Source of the DNA: Eubacterium sulci ATCC 35585
GTDB taxonomy: Bacteria; Bacillota; Clostridia; Peptostreptococcales; Anaerovoracaceae
Length of the DNA: 64,000 nt
Direction of reading: 5' to 3'
Assembly: GCA_001189495.1 (NCBI GenBank)
Contig: CP012068.1
Coordinates: 1,426,001 to 1,490,000, forward strand
Position 1 is the first letter of the stretch; every line of letters starts with the position of its first letter. The notes beneath the pieces were generated by a model. That model worked only from the letters and a program-made list of their open reading frames with translations, was not told the origin of the DNA and ran no database searches. This document shows positions 53,228 to 61,542 of this stretch, piece by piece. Made by a program: the position numbers and the translations under genes.

Positions 53228-54115
53228 TTATATTCTACATCTAAATTCCTTATCAATTTTGTCGACTGTCATCTTTGTGCGTACGTTAGTGTTAAACCTT
53301 TTGGTGAGCTCTTCTTGGGCAGTTATTTTAAATTCGTCACTCGTCTTTTGTCTATAATAATCGAAACAATCAAAGGTTCCGCTGCAGCAATCACCCCAAT
53401 CGGATAAATATCCGATAATTTCAAAAAAAGAATCGTTGTACTTTTCGAATTTTTTTGTTCCCGTACTCTTTAAATAGCCCGAAATGCAGTACACAAAAGA
53501 ATAATAGTAGGCTGGATCACGAAATGAATTGTATTCCTTACTATGAAAGCTTGGGTCTATAATTCTCGCCTTTCGTACATCGTTAATTGTAGGCTTTCCT
53601 GACATTTTAATATCTGTTTGCACATAGGAATAGAATGTTTCCTTGTCGTAAAATTTGCTATCTACAGCGATTAATGCCCCATACCTTCCATCCTCGTATT
53701 GAAACACCATTACCGCACCATTTCTGTATTTACTTTCCACAGGAATTGGTGGAGCAACCCTCTTTTTCGGCTTTTCTTTTTTGACGCTGATTTTCTTAAG
53801 GAATTTCTCTAAGTGTGCAGTTCTCTGCTTAATGAACGACTTATCAGCACCAAGTTCTTCAAGAACAGCCAAATCCTCTTTGCTCTCTATGACCTTCTCT
53901 ATATCAGATAAAAACGATTCATCTAGTTGTCCTACTTCCCACATACATTGCGCAAGAGCAAACATCACGTTAAATCTATCTTCATCATCTATATCTAAAA
54001 GCAGGTCTTTCTTTATATCCTCAGGCTCTTCTCCCTGATTATACCTTTCAAAAAATTCATCTTTGGTGTCAAGAGATGTATCGTTACCAAAAATGCTTGC
54101 ACTCCATGTACCCAT
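53228..54115 (-). CDS. DUF4259-like protein, possible immunity protein
   Basis: 295 residues. MGTWSASIFGNDTSLDTKDE is the start pattern of DUF4259 proteins (MGTWG.G.F..D.A.D). A helical region (NVMFALAQCMWEVGQLDE) and a coiled section with KQRTAHLEKFLKK are followed by a barrel-like part (NGAVMVFQYEDGRYGALIAV). This order is shared with the protein at 58386. DUF4259 proteins occur in polymorphic-toxin immunity regions; a role in immunity is inference. GGAGG precedes ATG 54115. It ends the same-strand run. Confidence 0.7.
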   Translation of the reverse strand: MGTWSASIFGNDTSLDTKDEFFERYNQGEEPEDIKKDLLLDIDDEDRFNVMFALAQCMWEVGQLDESFLSDIEKVIESKEDLAVLEELGADKSFIKQRTAHLEKFLKKISVKKEKPKKRVAPPIPVESKYRNGAVMVFQYEDGRYGALIAVDSKFYDKETFYSYVQTDIKMSGKPTINDVRKARIIDPSFHSKEYNSFRDPAYYYSFVYCISGYLKSTGTKKFEKYNDSFFEIIGYLSDWGDCCSGTFDCFDYYRQKTSDEFKITAQEELTKRFNTNVRTKMTVDKIDKEFRCRI

Positions 54116-54224
54116 AGCTTTCCTCCGTATCTTTTTATTCTAATCCAATTAATCACTTAAATATTACAACAAGAAAAAACAGTAAGTAGCAATATTTCAA
54201 ATCATTGCTTTTACTTAACACATC

Positions 54225-54602
54225 TCACTCGATATCAAATTCAACCTCAAATTTAGGATTCTTCAAATTCGGAAACCCGTATTTTTCTACACTGTTTAAC
54301 GCTCTTTTAACCTGCATGGTAATATTTCCCCTGCTAACCGGCAAATTACTTATGATATATATAATTCCATCGCGTTTTGCAGGGCAGATAATCCCTCGGC
54401 TATCTTCCTTATTTATAATGCGAAGAAGATAGACATCGTATTTGGTTTCAACATAAAAATCAAGCTCCTGATTATCATAAATCTCATCTGAAATCATATG
54501 AACGGGGGCAACTATGCAGTCTTTCATTCTGATGCTGTCACTTCCAAAATGCACTTTGCAATTATGTTTTCGCTTTTTTCTCTCTATCCATTCAGCAATC
54601 AT
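54225..54602 (-). CDS. Small soluble protein, unknown
   Basis: 125 residues with mixed strands and helices (IAEWIERKKRKHNC, ELDFYVETKYDVYLLRII). There is no catalytic motif or membrane segment. I start at ATG 54602, because GAGG lies 5 bases before it; the GTG two codons earlier overlaps that site. It lies 29 bp from its neighbour in the immunity-like run. I recognise no family. Confidence 0.65.
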   Translation of the reverse strand: MIAEWIERKKRKHNCKVHFGSDSIRMKDCIVAPVHMISDEIYDNQELDFYVETKYDVYLLRIINKEDSRGIICPAKRDGIIYIISNLPVSRGNITMQVKRALNSVEKYGFPNLKNPKFEVEFDIE

Positions 54603-54631
54603 TTTCACCTCAAAACTCGTAATTATAGAAT

Positions 54632-55033
54632 CTATTCTTCCATAAAATACCTATATGCTTCTGCTTCAATCTCTCCACATTGGTTGATAACATTCCCGTC
54701 CTGATTAAGTAGTTCATAGCTAAGCTGCTTTCCTCCTAATGATGCTTCCCCATCTAAAGCAATGAGTATAGTATAATAAGTTTCCTTCAAGATCAGGTTA
54801 ATGAGTTCGTACAGTTCTTCTTTGTTTGCTCCACTCTCTATCAGTGTATTTATTCTTTTTCCAACATCTGTTTTGTAGCTGTCATCAAAGTATTGTTTTA
54901 AACTATTTTCTTTTTCTTCAAAACACAGTTTTACAAAATCTTTTCCATTCATTTCCTTACCTAATTTCGCTCTATATATAATATTATATTGGTTTGTTAT
55001 GCTTTCTACAAAATAGATTTGATCCAGCCCCAT
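54632..55033 (-). CDS. Small acidic protein, unknown
   Basis: 133 residues, mostly helical with a glycine-rich turn (LDGEASLGGKQLSYELL). The first codon, ATG 55033, overlaps the upstream gene by 28 bp and has a weak ribosome site. An inner ATG (residue 28, MNGKDFVKL) has AGGTAAGGAA upstream and may be the true start. It is part of the island run. No family is recognised. Confidence 0.55.
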   Translation of the reverse strand: MGLDQIYFVESITNQYNIIYRAKLGKEMNGKDFVKLCFEEKENSLKQYFDDSYKTDVGKRINTLIESGANKEELYELINLILKETYYTILIALDGEASLGGKQLSYELLNQDGNVINQCGEIEAEAYRYFMEE

Positions 55034-55347
55034 ACTTGCTTGGAAAATTTGGATTCATCAACTTCTTCGGCTAGCACTAGCGTTATCCTATTTAGCTTTG
55101 ATGAATATTGCTTATTAATTATTAGTAAAAATGGACCTTCTCCAGAAAGTTCATCTGCATAAAAGCCTTTTTCGTCCATTAGCTGAAACATCTCCTCATC
55201 TCGGGAAATATAAACATCTGTTGTTTCATCTTCATTATCAATAACGAAGTATGGATTTTCCCAAAATGGGATAGTTTCTTTTATTTTTTCTATAAGAGCA
55301 TCCTGACTTTTATCAGTATATAAGATGTAATCAACACCTGTAATCAT
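55006..55347 (-). CDS. Small soluble protein, unknown
   Basis: 113 residues: MITGVDYILYTDKSQDALIE, then FVIDNEDETTDVYISRDEE and a C-terminal SKQVWGWIKSIL. It has an alternating alpha/beta look. AGGT before ATG 55347 is a fair ribosome site. It is possibly an immunity protein by context only. Confidence 0.6.
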   Translation of the reverse strand: MITGVDYILYTDKSQDALIEKIKETIPFWENPYFVIDNEDETTDVYISRDEEMFQLMDEKGFYADELSGEGPFLLIINKQYSSKLNRITLVLAEEVDESKFSKQVWGWIKSIL

Positions 55348-55368
55348 AATTTTACCTATCCCCTAAGT

Positions 55369-56040
55369 TTAGTTACATTTAAACATTATTTCAAGCCATT
55401 TCTTTGCATTTTCGCAGCTACCATCTATTGGCGTTGCACGATTGTTTGTAAAAGCTTCCCACTGCCAATCCTCACCACCTACGCACCCGATTTTGGTGTA
55501 TTCATCCAAAAACTCTTGGAATGTGTTTGCCATTACATAGCCATGCATATCGCTTCCGTCATGGCTTAAATACACGATTTTTCCGTGGCTTTCTTCTTCC
55601 AAATCAATAGCAAATAAATCGCCATTACTTACTTTTTGGAAAGCTAATTTATTATGAAAGATTTTGTCATATGGATTATTGTAATCAGGATAACAAATCT
55701 CGATCCATCCCTTTCTGCTTTCTTCACAGCTAAGGATAGTATCAATTCCGAAGTACAAATTGCCCGAAAAAATTTCTACTAACTCTTTTGGCAACTCTAA
55801 AAGTTCTTCGTCTTCACGATAGAGATTCCAGAAAAATTCTAAATGCGACGATACATTAAGAAGTACCCACCTGAAGTCTTCTGGTAGCTTATTTCCTAAT
55901 TCCTTTTCAAGTTCCAGTATTTCTTTTTCTGTTGCAACTTCTTTACAAATTATTTTGCTTGTAGTTCCACCCAATTCGTCGACTCTGTTCTTAAAACGAT
56001 TAAGTCTCTCTAATATTATCTCTTTTGTGATGGTATTCAT
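55369..56040 (-). CDS. SMI1/KNR4 (SUKH) family protein
   Basis: 223 residues. The SUKH fold is suggested by VATEKEILELEKELGNKLPE followed by DFRWVLLNVSSHLEFFWNLY near 40-75 and YVMANTFQEFLDEYTKIGC near 170. SUKH proteins are the commonest immunity proteins against secreted nuclease toxins. Here no toxin gene is visible. AAGGAG precedes ATG 56040. The gene is closely spaced with its neighbours on both sides. Confidence 0.85.
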   Translation of the reverse strand: MNTITKEIILERLNRFKNRVDELGGTTSKIICKEVATEKEILELEKELGNKLPEDFRWVLLNVSSHLEFFWNLYREDEELLELPKELVEIFSGNLYFGIDTILSCEESRKGWIEICYPDYNNPYDKIFHNKLAFQKVSNGDLFAIDLEEESHGKIVYLSHDGSDMHGYVMANTFQEFLDEYTKIGCVGGEDWQWEAFTNNRATPIDGSCENAKKWLEIMFKCN

Positions 56041-56094
56041 AAGCTAAGCTCCTTCGGATATTTACTAAAACATTTCATTGAAATTTATATTGAT

Positions 56095-56784
56095 CTATAC
56101 CGACTTCGTTTCAGGTAATTTTAAACCATATTCTGAAATAAACTTCTCTTTTTCAGAGCTTATTTCCTTCTTTTGTTGCAAATACACTTTCAGCTCTATT
56201 TCTCCCTTATGTCTTTGCTCAGTTAAGTTTTTCTCTCTCTTTTCTATCTCAAGATATGAAACTATATTAAAAAACGATGCGCCCGGATTCATCCTTTTGA
56301 GCCTTGAATATTCCACCACGTCATACTGCAAATCAAACATTTTAATCTTAGGTGTAACTTTGATAAAGTACCTGTTTAATTTATTTTTCCCAAATTTCTT
56401 TTCTAACATCTCCCATTGCTCATTTGGCAGAACGCAAAATGAGAGAGTATCATCTTCAGCACTGTCGACAAGCAGGCGAATCGAAAAATCATCTTTGATT
56501 AATTCATTTATCGATTTTATCGTTGTATCTCTATCCATCTTTTCTTGATATGGGATTATCATGCTTTTATCCTTATAGATTAAAATTATATCATCCCCAT
56601 ACGGCTTTTTATTGTCCTCCCTACGGACAGAAATCGTATTGCCTATTGCCTTATTAAAATATTTTACAATATCCTCATCATATTCACGCCAATCAATCTC
56701 TATAAGTGCCTGACTTTCATAAAACTGCTCTACATTTTGTGGATTTGCTAAAAACAATTCAATTGCTTCATAAATTTGTTCCAT
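56095..56784 (-). CDS. Soluble protein of unknown function
   Basis: 229 residues: N-terminal helix (EQIYEAIELFLANPQNVEQF), mixed middle (SIRLLVDSAEDDTLSFCVLP), and a charged C-terminal helix (EIELKVYLQQKKEISSEKEK). GAGG lies 5 bases before ATG 56784. No family is recognised. It lies in the immunity-like run, 54 bp from the SUKH gene. Confidence 0.6.
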   Translation of the reverse strand: MEQIYEAIELFLANPQNVEQFYESQALIEIDWREYDEDIVKYFNKAIGNTISVRREDNKKPYGDDIILIYKDKSMIIPYQEKMDRDTTIKSINELIKDDFSIRLLVDSAEDDTLSFCVLPNEQWEMLEKKFGKNKLNRYFIKVTPKIKMFDLQYDVVEYSRLKRMNPGASFFNIVSYLEIEKREKNLTEQRHKGEIELKVYLQQKKEISSEKEKFISEYGLKLPETKSV

Positions 56785-56802
56785 AATAACCTCTAAACTA
56801 TA

Positions 56803-57222
56803 TTAGAAAGTACCTATCACTTTGATAATCAATACAGCGTATCCTGCAGCAACTATGACACCGATAACTGCTGCTACTCCAACAAGTCCCAGAATAACCT
56901 TAGCCCACATATGCCTCTGCGCCTGTTCAACAACAAAAACACCTATCGACGATATTGATAATACATAGGCACCAAATATTGATATCAGCCAAATAAACTT
57001 GACAGCCGTAATTATCGGGCTTTCATATCCCAGCCCAATCGGCTGAGCTATTATGATGAAATATGTAACTATTGCTATTAGATATAGGAATATGTTAAAC
57101 ACATATACATATTTAAATGATTTTTTCCTATGAAAATAAATCATAATTCCTAGCAAAAGAATCATCGCTAGTGGAGCATATAAACATCCAATTACATTAT
57201 CGTCATTTAGCAAACTTTTCAC
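56803..57222 (-). CDS. Four-helix membrane protein in the island
   Basis: 139 residues with four hydrophobic segments (LYAPLAMILLLGIMIYF, FNIFLYLIAIVTYFIIIA, FIWLISIFGAYVLSISSIGV, VILGLVGVAAVIGVIVAAGY). It starts at GTG 57222, one base after the upstream stop, and has only a distant GGAG. It may be a membrane immunity protein, for instance against a pore former; this is guesswork from context. Confidence 0.65.
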   Translation of the reverse strand: MKSLLNDDNVIGCLYAPLAMILLLGIMIYFHRKKSFKYVYVFNIFLYLIAIVTYFIIIAQPIGLGYESPIITAVKFIWLISIFGAYVLSISSIGVFVVEQAQRHMWAKVILGLVGVAAVIGVIVAAGYAVLIIKVIGTF

Positions 57223-57223
57223 C

Positions 57224-58396
57224 TTACTTCTGAGCTCCTAATTTATTATATAGTGCTATCAGTTTCTTTGGAAGCTCCTGTATGTTCGCCTTACATAGCT
57301 TGTACAGTTCAAGGCCCTTTTCCGTGAATCCGAATTTTTCTATGTAGGCAAGAACAAATTCACCCTGAATGCTTTGGTGTTCCCCGTCACAAAGGGATAA
57401 ATAATCGCATGCAAGCTTGTGATATTTCTCATCATGCAGTCCTAATGCAAATACTGCAAAGCTTCCCGGCATCGCGGAGTATTCGCCATCAAGGTTCAGG
57501 TACCACTCAAACTCTTTCATCGCTAGCTTTGCGTATCGTTCAATTTTATCATGGAGCTTAGGGTAAAGAATAGCGTTAGCGAAGAGCTGGTTTACACCTT
57601 TCTTAGGTAGCTTTTTGATAGGAAGGTATATCTTATTTTGCCCTTTGAATTCTATAGAATAGCTATGCGAAAATCCAAACTCCAGCAAATTGCAAAGGTA
57701 ATCTAGGATTTTACTATAGCTTTCCTCAGATTCATTTTTTACCGATATTTTTATTGTGGCAAAAGCGTCATTAGCAGTGCAAGAAAATTCCTTTGTCTTG
57801 CATTCTGCGATTTCTTTGGGCAAAGCTCCACTGCCGTTTTTCTTTATCTGTACAGGGAATTTACTTCCAAGTGTCGTGACTAAATCAAAGATTTCTTTAG
57901 TAAAACTCTTATCAAAGCTTGCTCCATATTTAGTGAAACACACCGCGATAAAACATGCAAATTTGAGTTGTTCCTCAGACAAAGTATATCCTGGTTCCTC
58001 TGGCTTTAGCACCCACTTATGCTCATATTCACTGTCGCTTTCATCATAGAAAAATGGGTTTATTACGACTCTCTCTATCCACTTTCTAAGCACTCTTTCA
58101 ACATCCCATTGCCAGCCGCATAGGGTTCTCATCTTGTCCGTAAATTCCTCTGCACTCTTGCTTACAAAACCATTGCAATGAAGGTCATATAGGTAGTATT
58201 CGAGAATCGCTGATACTAGAATTTCTTTGCCTTCTACTCTAAAGCACGGCCATGAAGGATAGCCTGCTTTTGCTCTCGTGCGCGACTTGTGGGCCTTTCC
58301 TTCTTGTATATCTTTGATGCATATATCAAAGTATCTTCTTAAGCTATGATCTCTAAGTACATCATCAAAGAGTATGTATGTAGGTTTATTTGTCAT
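57224..58396 (-). CDS. Uncharacterised soluble protein (perhaps DUF6138-like)
   Basis: 390 residues, mostly helical, with an ordered C-terminal region (SFAVFALGLHDEKYHKLACD, LSLCDGEHQSIQGEFVLAYI). The length and this region recall proteins labelled DUF6138, but I am unsure. There is no signal or membrane segment. ATG 58396 overlaps the stop of the upstream gene by 11 bases, so they are translationally coupled. Confidence 0.65.
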   Translation of the reverse strand: MTNKPTYILFDDVLRDHSLRRYFDICIKDIQEGKAHKSRTRAKAGYPSWPCFRVEGKEILVSAILEYYLYDLHCNGFVSKSAEEFTDKMRTLCGWQWDVERVLRKWIERVVINPFFYDESDSEYEHKWVLKPEEPGYTLSEEQLKFACFIAVCFTKYGASFDKSFTKEIFDLVTTLGSKFPVQIKKNGSGALPKEIAECKTKEFSCTANDAFATIKISVKNESEESYSKILDYLCNLLEFGFSHSYSIEFKGQNKIYLPIKKLPKKGVNQLFANAILYPKLHDKIERYAKLAMKEFEWYLNLDGEYSAMPGSFAVFALGLHDEKYHKLACDYLSLCDGEHQSIQGEFVLAYIEKFGFTEKGLELYKLCKANIQELPKKLIALYNKLGAQK

Positions 58397-59216
58397 TAAC
58401 TACGGTCCTTTCATCAGTCTCAAAAGCTTTTATGAGTTCACGCGTATCTTTGAATTTGAGGTTCCAAGTCTTTTTGTTAAGAGTAATTTGATTATATATG
58501 TCATCCAGTGTTGAAGCAGGAGTGAGAGTTCCTAAAACATAATCTTCCAATTCCACTCGCCCTATTTTCTCAAATCTATCTATGAGCTGCCCTAAATCTT
58601 TATGGTTAAACCAACAATCCGTCTTAAGGCAATAGGATGTGTCCTGCTTGCCACAAGCAATTTTGCTGCTTAGGAAATCGTCAATGCTTGGTTTTTCTTT
58701 TTGCAGTAAACGAGTGCAAGCCAAATTATATTCTAATCTTCTCGGACCTTCATCTACTGAAGATACAAAGCCAACGCCATACTCATCATCAAATTTTATC
58801 GCAAGTACATCCCCTGTTTTAAAGTACGGTTTTCTTATAATCTTTGACTTTGGTACCTTGATTGGCTTAGGATTTTCGGTTTCTAGTTGTATGGCTAATT
58901 TATCCAGGTTCTTTTGTCTTTGCTTTAATGCCTTTTCATCTATTTCAAGCCAGAGTTCATTTGCTCCTTTTTCTATGATTTCCAAGGCTTTCTTTTTTAT
59001 GTCACCCGGTAAATGCCCTATCTTCCATAGAGAATATGCAAGCGCCGTCCAATAAATCTCGGAATAAAAATCATCTATGCAATAATCCTTTTCATCCGCC
59101 AAAATTTTCTCTATGATTTTATCTGAACTTAGTCCGTCCTTATAACTTTCTGTAACGTAATTATAAATGTCGCAAGCTGTATCGCTATCTATAATTTTCA
59201 CTCCATCTATTGCCAT
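58386..59216 (-). CDS. Immunity-like protein related in layout to the 53228 product
   Basis: 276 residues. The N-terminal half is helical (IYWTALAYSLWKIGHLPGDI; KALKQRQKNLDKLAIQLE). The C-terminal half is a barrel-like domain beginning KTGDVLAIKFDDEYGVGFV and containing SSIACGKQD-like loops. Helical part, KQR...L..L helix and barrel occur in the same order in the protein at 53228. I choose ATG 59216, with GAGGG upstream. The longer frame starts with TTG 59270, inside a repeated pseudogene fragment. A function in immunity is inference. Confidence 0.65.
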   Translation of the reverse strand: MAIDGVKIIDSDTACDIYNYVTESYKDGLSSDKIIEKILADEKDYCIDDFYSEIYWTALAYSLWKIGHLPGDIKKKALEIIEKGANELWLEIDEKALKQRQKNLDKLAIQLETENPKPIKVPKSKIIRKPYFKTGDVLAIKFDDEYGVGFVSSVDEGPRRLEYNLACTRLLQKEKPSIDDFLSSKIACGKQDTSYCLKTDCWFNHKDLGQLIDRFEKIGRVELEDYVLGTLTPASTLDDIYNQITLNKKTWNLKFKDTRELIKAFETDERTVVNDK

Positions 59217-59263
59217 AATGCCTATTCCCTCATAATTTTTCTTTAGCAGCTCAATATCCTCAG

Positions 59264-59355
59264 TAATCAATCAAAGCTTTTCACCCTTAATCGGCGGGAT
59301 AATGAAAAATGTATTTCCTGTCTTTATTCTTGCCTAAAGTATTCCATCTTTATAA
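59264..59355 (-). pseudogene. Duplicated 3' fragment of the 60540 gene
   Basis: These 92 bp match 60533-60624 at about 92 percent, with a fixed offset of 1269 bp. They encode the last 27 or so residues of the 60540 protein (VKIGDTFFIIPPIKGEKL region) but with an in-frame TAG replacing TAT. No start codon is present. With 60533-60624 it forms direct repeats around the Fic gene. Confidence 0.88.
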
Positions 59356-60294
59356 CTACATAGTTTTCCAACAATTCTTTTTCATAAAATCAGAAATAAT
59401 GGATATATCCTCTCCCTCATAATACTTTACCAGCAAATTTTTAAATTCCGGAACTTCTTTTTCTGGAATAACTAAAAATCCTCCTCCATGAGATATTAAA
59501 TAGTGATTAGCAAAAATAACAGATGCTCTCTTATTTCCATCAAGGAAAATTTGCGTCTTCATGCAATAAAGACATAACTTAATTGCGATATCAATTGCAT
59601 CCGCATCATCATCAATGATTTCTGTTATTTCGTCTTTAATATCTATCTCATTAGGTATTGGTGGGATATATGATGATCCACCTATTGTCACAGGAACACC
59701 TCTGATTCGACCCCCTTCTGCAAAAAATCCTTCGTTAACAAGTCTTGCAATATAGCTAAGCATATAATAATCCGATTTGCTTGCTATTACATCTTTATCT
59801 AAAATAAACTCCCATGCATGCTTTAAATTTAAGATTTTCTGTACATCAGTTGCAGTCATCCCACTAACTTTTCCATTATCTATAATTTCTTCTGTTTGGG
59901 GAAAAGATGTGGCTACCCCCTCTAGCACAGCCTGGTCGTAGATATTATTCTTCATATTCACTCTTGCAAACGCTATATTATTTATTACATCAGCAGGCAG
60001 TTCATCATCTGAATATCCAGCTGCAGCCAGTTGCTTTTCTATATGTCTAAGTTGCTTTTTTATTTCACGGGTTTCTCTAGCATTGCGAAGAAGTAGATTA
60101 TAAAGTTCTTCGGTATATACTCCTACATAAGTTGATGCCAGCTTACCTGCTACACGCTTTCTTATATAAAGATACTTTCCATCACCACGTTCTTTAATTT
60201 CAGGGGTGCCATCATAAGGCATCAAATTTAATCTGGCATGAAGATCAGCACGACTTCTAAGCAATTCTTGTATTTCATTATATTTTATAGCCAT
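59356..60294 (-). CDS. Fic/Doc-family protein with His-to-Gln change in the motif
   Basis: 312 residues. Fic proteins transfer AMP or other phosphate groups from nucleotides to target proteins. The N-terminal region (AIKYNEIQELLRSRADLHAR) and a helical linker with SFPQTEEIIDNGKVSG lead to the Fic core. The core motif reads KTQIFLDGNKRASVIF, where the standard is HxFx(D/E)(A/G)N(G/K)R. The catalytic His at 248 is Gln (CAA). The phosphate-binding part DGNKR is intact and resembles Doc. The stop codon sits exactly at the edge of the 92-bp direct repeat. AAGGAG precedes ATG 60294; its own promoter lies at 60328-60356. It may be inactive or have a changed activity. Confidence 0.9.
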   Translation of the reverse strand: MAIKYNEIQELLRSRADLHARLNLMPYDGTPEIKERGDGKYLYIRKRVAGKLASTYVGVYTEELYNLLLRNARETREIKKQLRHIEKQLAAAGYSDDELPADVINNIAFARVNMKNNIYDQAVLEGVATSFPQTEEIIDNGKVSGMTATDVQKILNLKHAWEFILDKDVIASKSDYYMLSYIARLVNEGFFAEGGRIRGVPVTIGGSSYIPPIPNEIDIKDEITEIIDDDADAIDIAIKLCLYCMKTQIFLDGNKRASVIFANHYLISHGGGFLVIPEKEVPEFKNLLVKYYEGEDISIISDFMKKNCWKTM

Positions 60295-60305
60295 TATTTC
60301 ACTCC

Positions 60306-60406
60306 TTGGGGAACATTTCCTATTGTAACTATACCATTTTGTTCCCCAAAGTTCAATAACATGTAGGGAATTTCTTATAGCTTATTTAGCAATATTTGTT
60401 CCCCAA
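60306..60406. promoter_or_regulatory. Three GTTCCCCAA repeats at the Fic promoter
   Basis: The 9-mer GTTCCCCAA occurs at 60341-60349 (inside the promoter spacer) and 60398-60406, and inverted (TTGGGGAAC) at 60306-60314, near +7 to +15. This arrangement suggests binding sites for a repressor. Confidence 0.65.
60328..60356 (-). promoter_or_regulatory. Promoter of the Fic gene
   Basis: TTGAAC (60351-60356) and TATAGT (60328-60333) are separated by 17 bp on the minus strand. Transcription should start near 60321, giving a leader of about 27 bases. Confidence 0.75.
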
Positions 60407-60532
60407 TTAAATATTTAGTGTCTCGACATCTACATAAATATATCTCCCTGACAGTAAACGCTCAGTGAAATAAAAAAGAGGATCGAATTCAATTTCAAAC
60501 CCCTCTAATACTTGTTAATTCATTTTTATATA

Positions 60533-60624
60533 TAATCAATCAAAGCTTTTCACCCTTAATCGGCGGAATAATGAAAAATGTATCTCCTATCTTTACTCTC
60601 GCATAAAGTATTCCATCTTTATAA
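60533..60624. repeat. Right copy of the 92-bp direct repeat
   Basis: It contains the true 3' end of the 60540 gene and a few bases beyond. The left copy is 59264-59355. The repeats enclose the Fic gene and its control region, a unit of about 1.27 kb. Confidence 0.88.
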
Positions 60625-60956
60625 ACATATCCATCAAATGGAGGATACCCATCCAATGTCTTGAGTACTTCATCCGGCAAATAGTTAGGATCATAATCTC
60701 TTAATGCAGCTGAACCCATCACTCGTTCTGTTATTTTCGCATTGATTTCTTTTTCATACTTTGCGTAAAACTCATCCCGGTCTGTTTCGTAAAGCGAGAG
60801 ATCGCCTTCATCGATTTTATAGTACCTGTCATATCCGGCAATCCAAGCAACATAAACGCATAGCATATATTCCTTTATCTCAGGACAATAAACTATTTTG
60901 AAATAATGTTCACTATCAATTATTTTGTTTTCTATGCTTATTTTCCCTGTATACAT
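60540..60956 (-). CDS. Small soluble protein, unknown, target of a partial duplication
   Basis: 138 residues: a beta-rich N-terminal part (YFKIVYCPEIKEYMLCVYVA), an acidic middle (IDEGDLSLYETDRDEFYAKY) and a C-terminal barrel-like end (ARVKIGDTFFIIPPIKGEKL). There is no membrane segment. GGAG precedes ATG 60956. Its 3' end is repeated as a pseudogene beyond the Fic gene. It is probably an immunity or antidote-type protein by context; no family is recognised. Confidence 0.6.
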   Translation of the reverse strand: MYTGKISIENKIIDSEHYFKIVYCPEIKEYMLCVYVAWIAGYDRYYKIDEGDLSLYETDRDEFYAKYEKEINAKITERVMGSAALRDYDPNYLPDEVLKTLDGYPPFDGYVYKDGILYARVKIGDTFFIIPPIKGEKL

Positions 60957-61017
60957 TCTCCTGCAACTCCCCGTATTACAAAAACTAATTTAATTAAAGA
61001 CCGTCTTATACAATTTT

Positions 61018-61506
61018 TTACTTTACTGAGTTTTCACCTAATGATCTTCTCATTATTTGACATGCTGCATCATGCATTGCTATTCCGCCAGTGCTTGCAC
61101 AATATTCAGTAAGAACTTCAAAAGGAATTTTTCTATCGAAACTATCAAAGGCAGATTTCATCACACAGCAGTCGGTATCAATTCCGACAAAACACAATTT
61201 TTCTATATGTTCATTCTCTAGATATCTCAAAAAATCATCGGTAAAACAGGTGTTAATATTCTTATCAAAAACCCGTTCTGCTACCTGTTTGATAAATGGA
61301 TCCAATTTTTGTGAGTCTTTATCCATCATTTTCTTCCAATTAGTAAAAATGTAATGTGGGCTATCTTCAGTGTTAACAAAACGTGTCGCTACCACCCTTT
61401 CAAATTTTCTATGTTCTAGCAATTCCTTTATTTTACTTGGAATAAAAGATGTATCTTCCATTAAAAACCCTTTTTGAATATCAATAATTACAAGGCATTC
61501 TTTCAT
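61018..61506 (-). CDS. Isochorismatase-fold cysteine hydrolase 1
   Basis: 162 residues. The catalytic triad of the family is visible as Asp9 (VIIDIQKGF), Lys82 (VFDKNINTCF) and Cys113 or 114 (GIDTDCCVM). Such enzymes hydrolyse isochorismate, nicotinamide or other amides. The lid regions differ from nicotinamidase, so the substrate is unknown. AGGAG precedes ATG 61506. A paralogue lies at 62823, on the other side of the 61543 gene. Confidence 0.88.
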   Translation of the reverse strand: MKECLVIIDIQKGFLMEDTSFIPSKIKELLEHRKFERVVATRFVNTEDSPHYIFTNWKKMMDKDSQKLDPFIKQVAERVFDKNINTCFTDDFLRYLENEHIEKLCFVGIDTDCCVMKSAFDSFDRKIPFEVLTEYCASTGGIAMHDAACQIMRRSLGENSVK

Positions 61507-61542
61507 ATCAACATTCTCCTACAAAACAAATCATTTATAAAA

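Noticed and set aside
59217-59270. Longer version of the 58386 protein beginning at TTG 59270
   Set aside because: The extra 18 codons begin inside the duplicated pseudogene fragment; ATG 59216 has a GAGGG upstream and is more likely.
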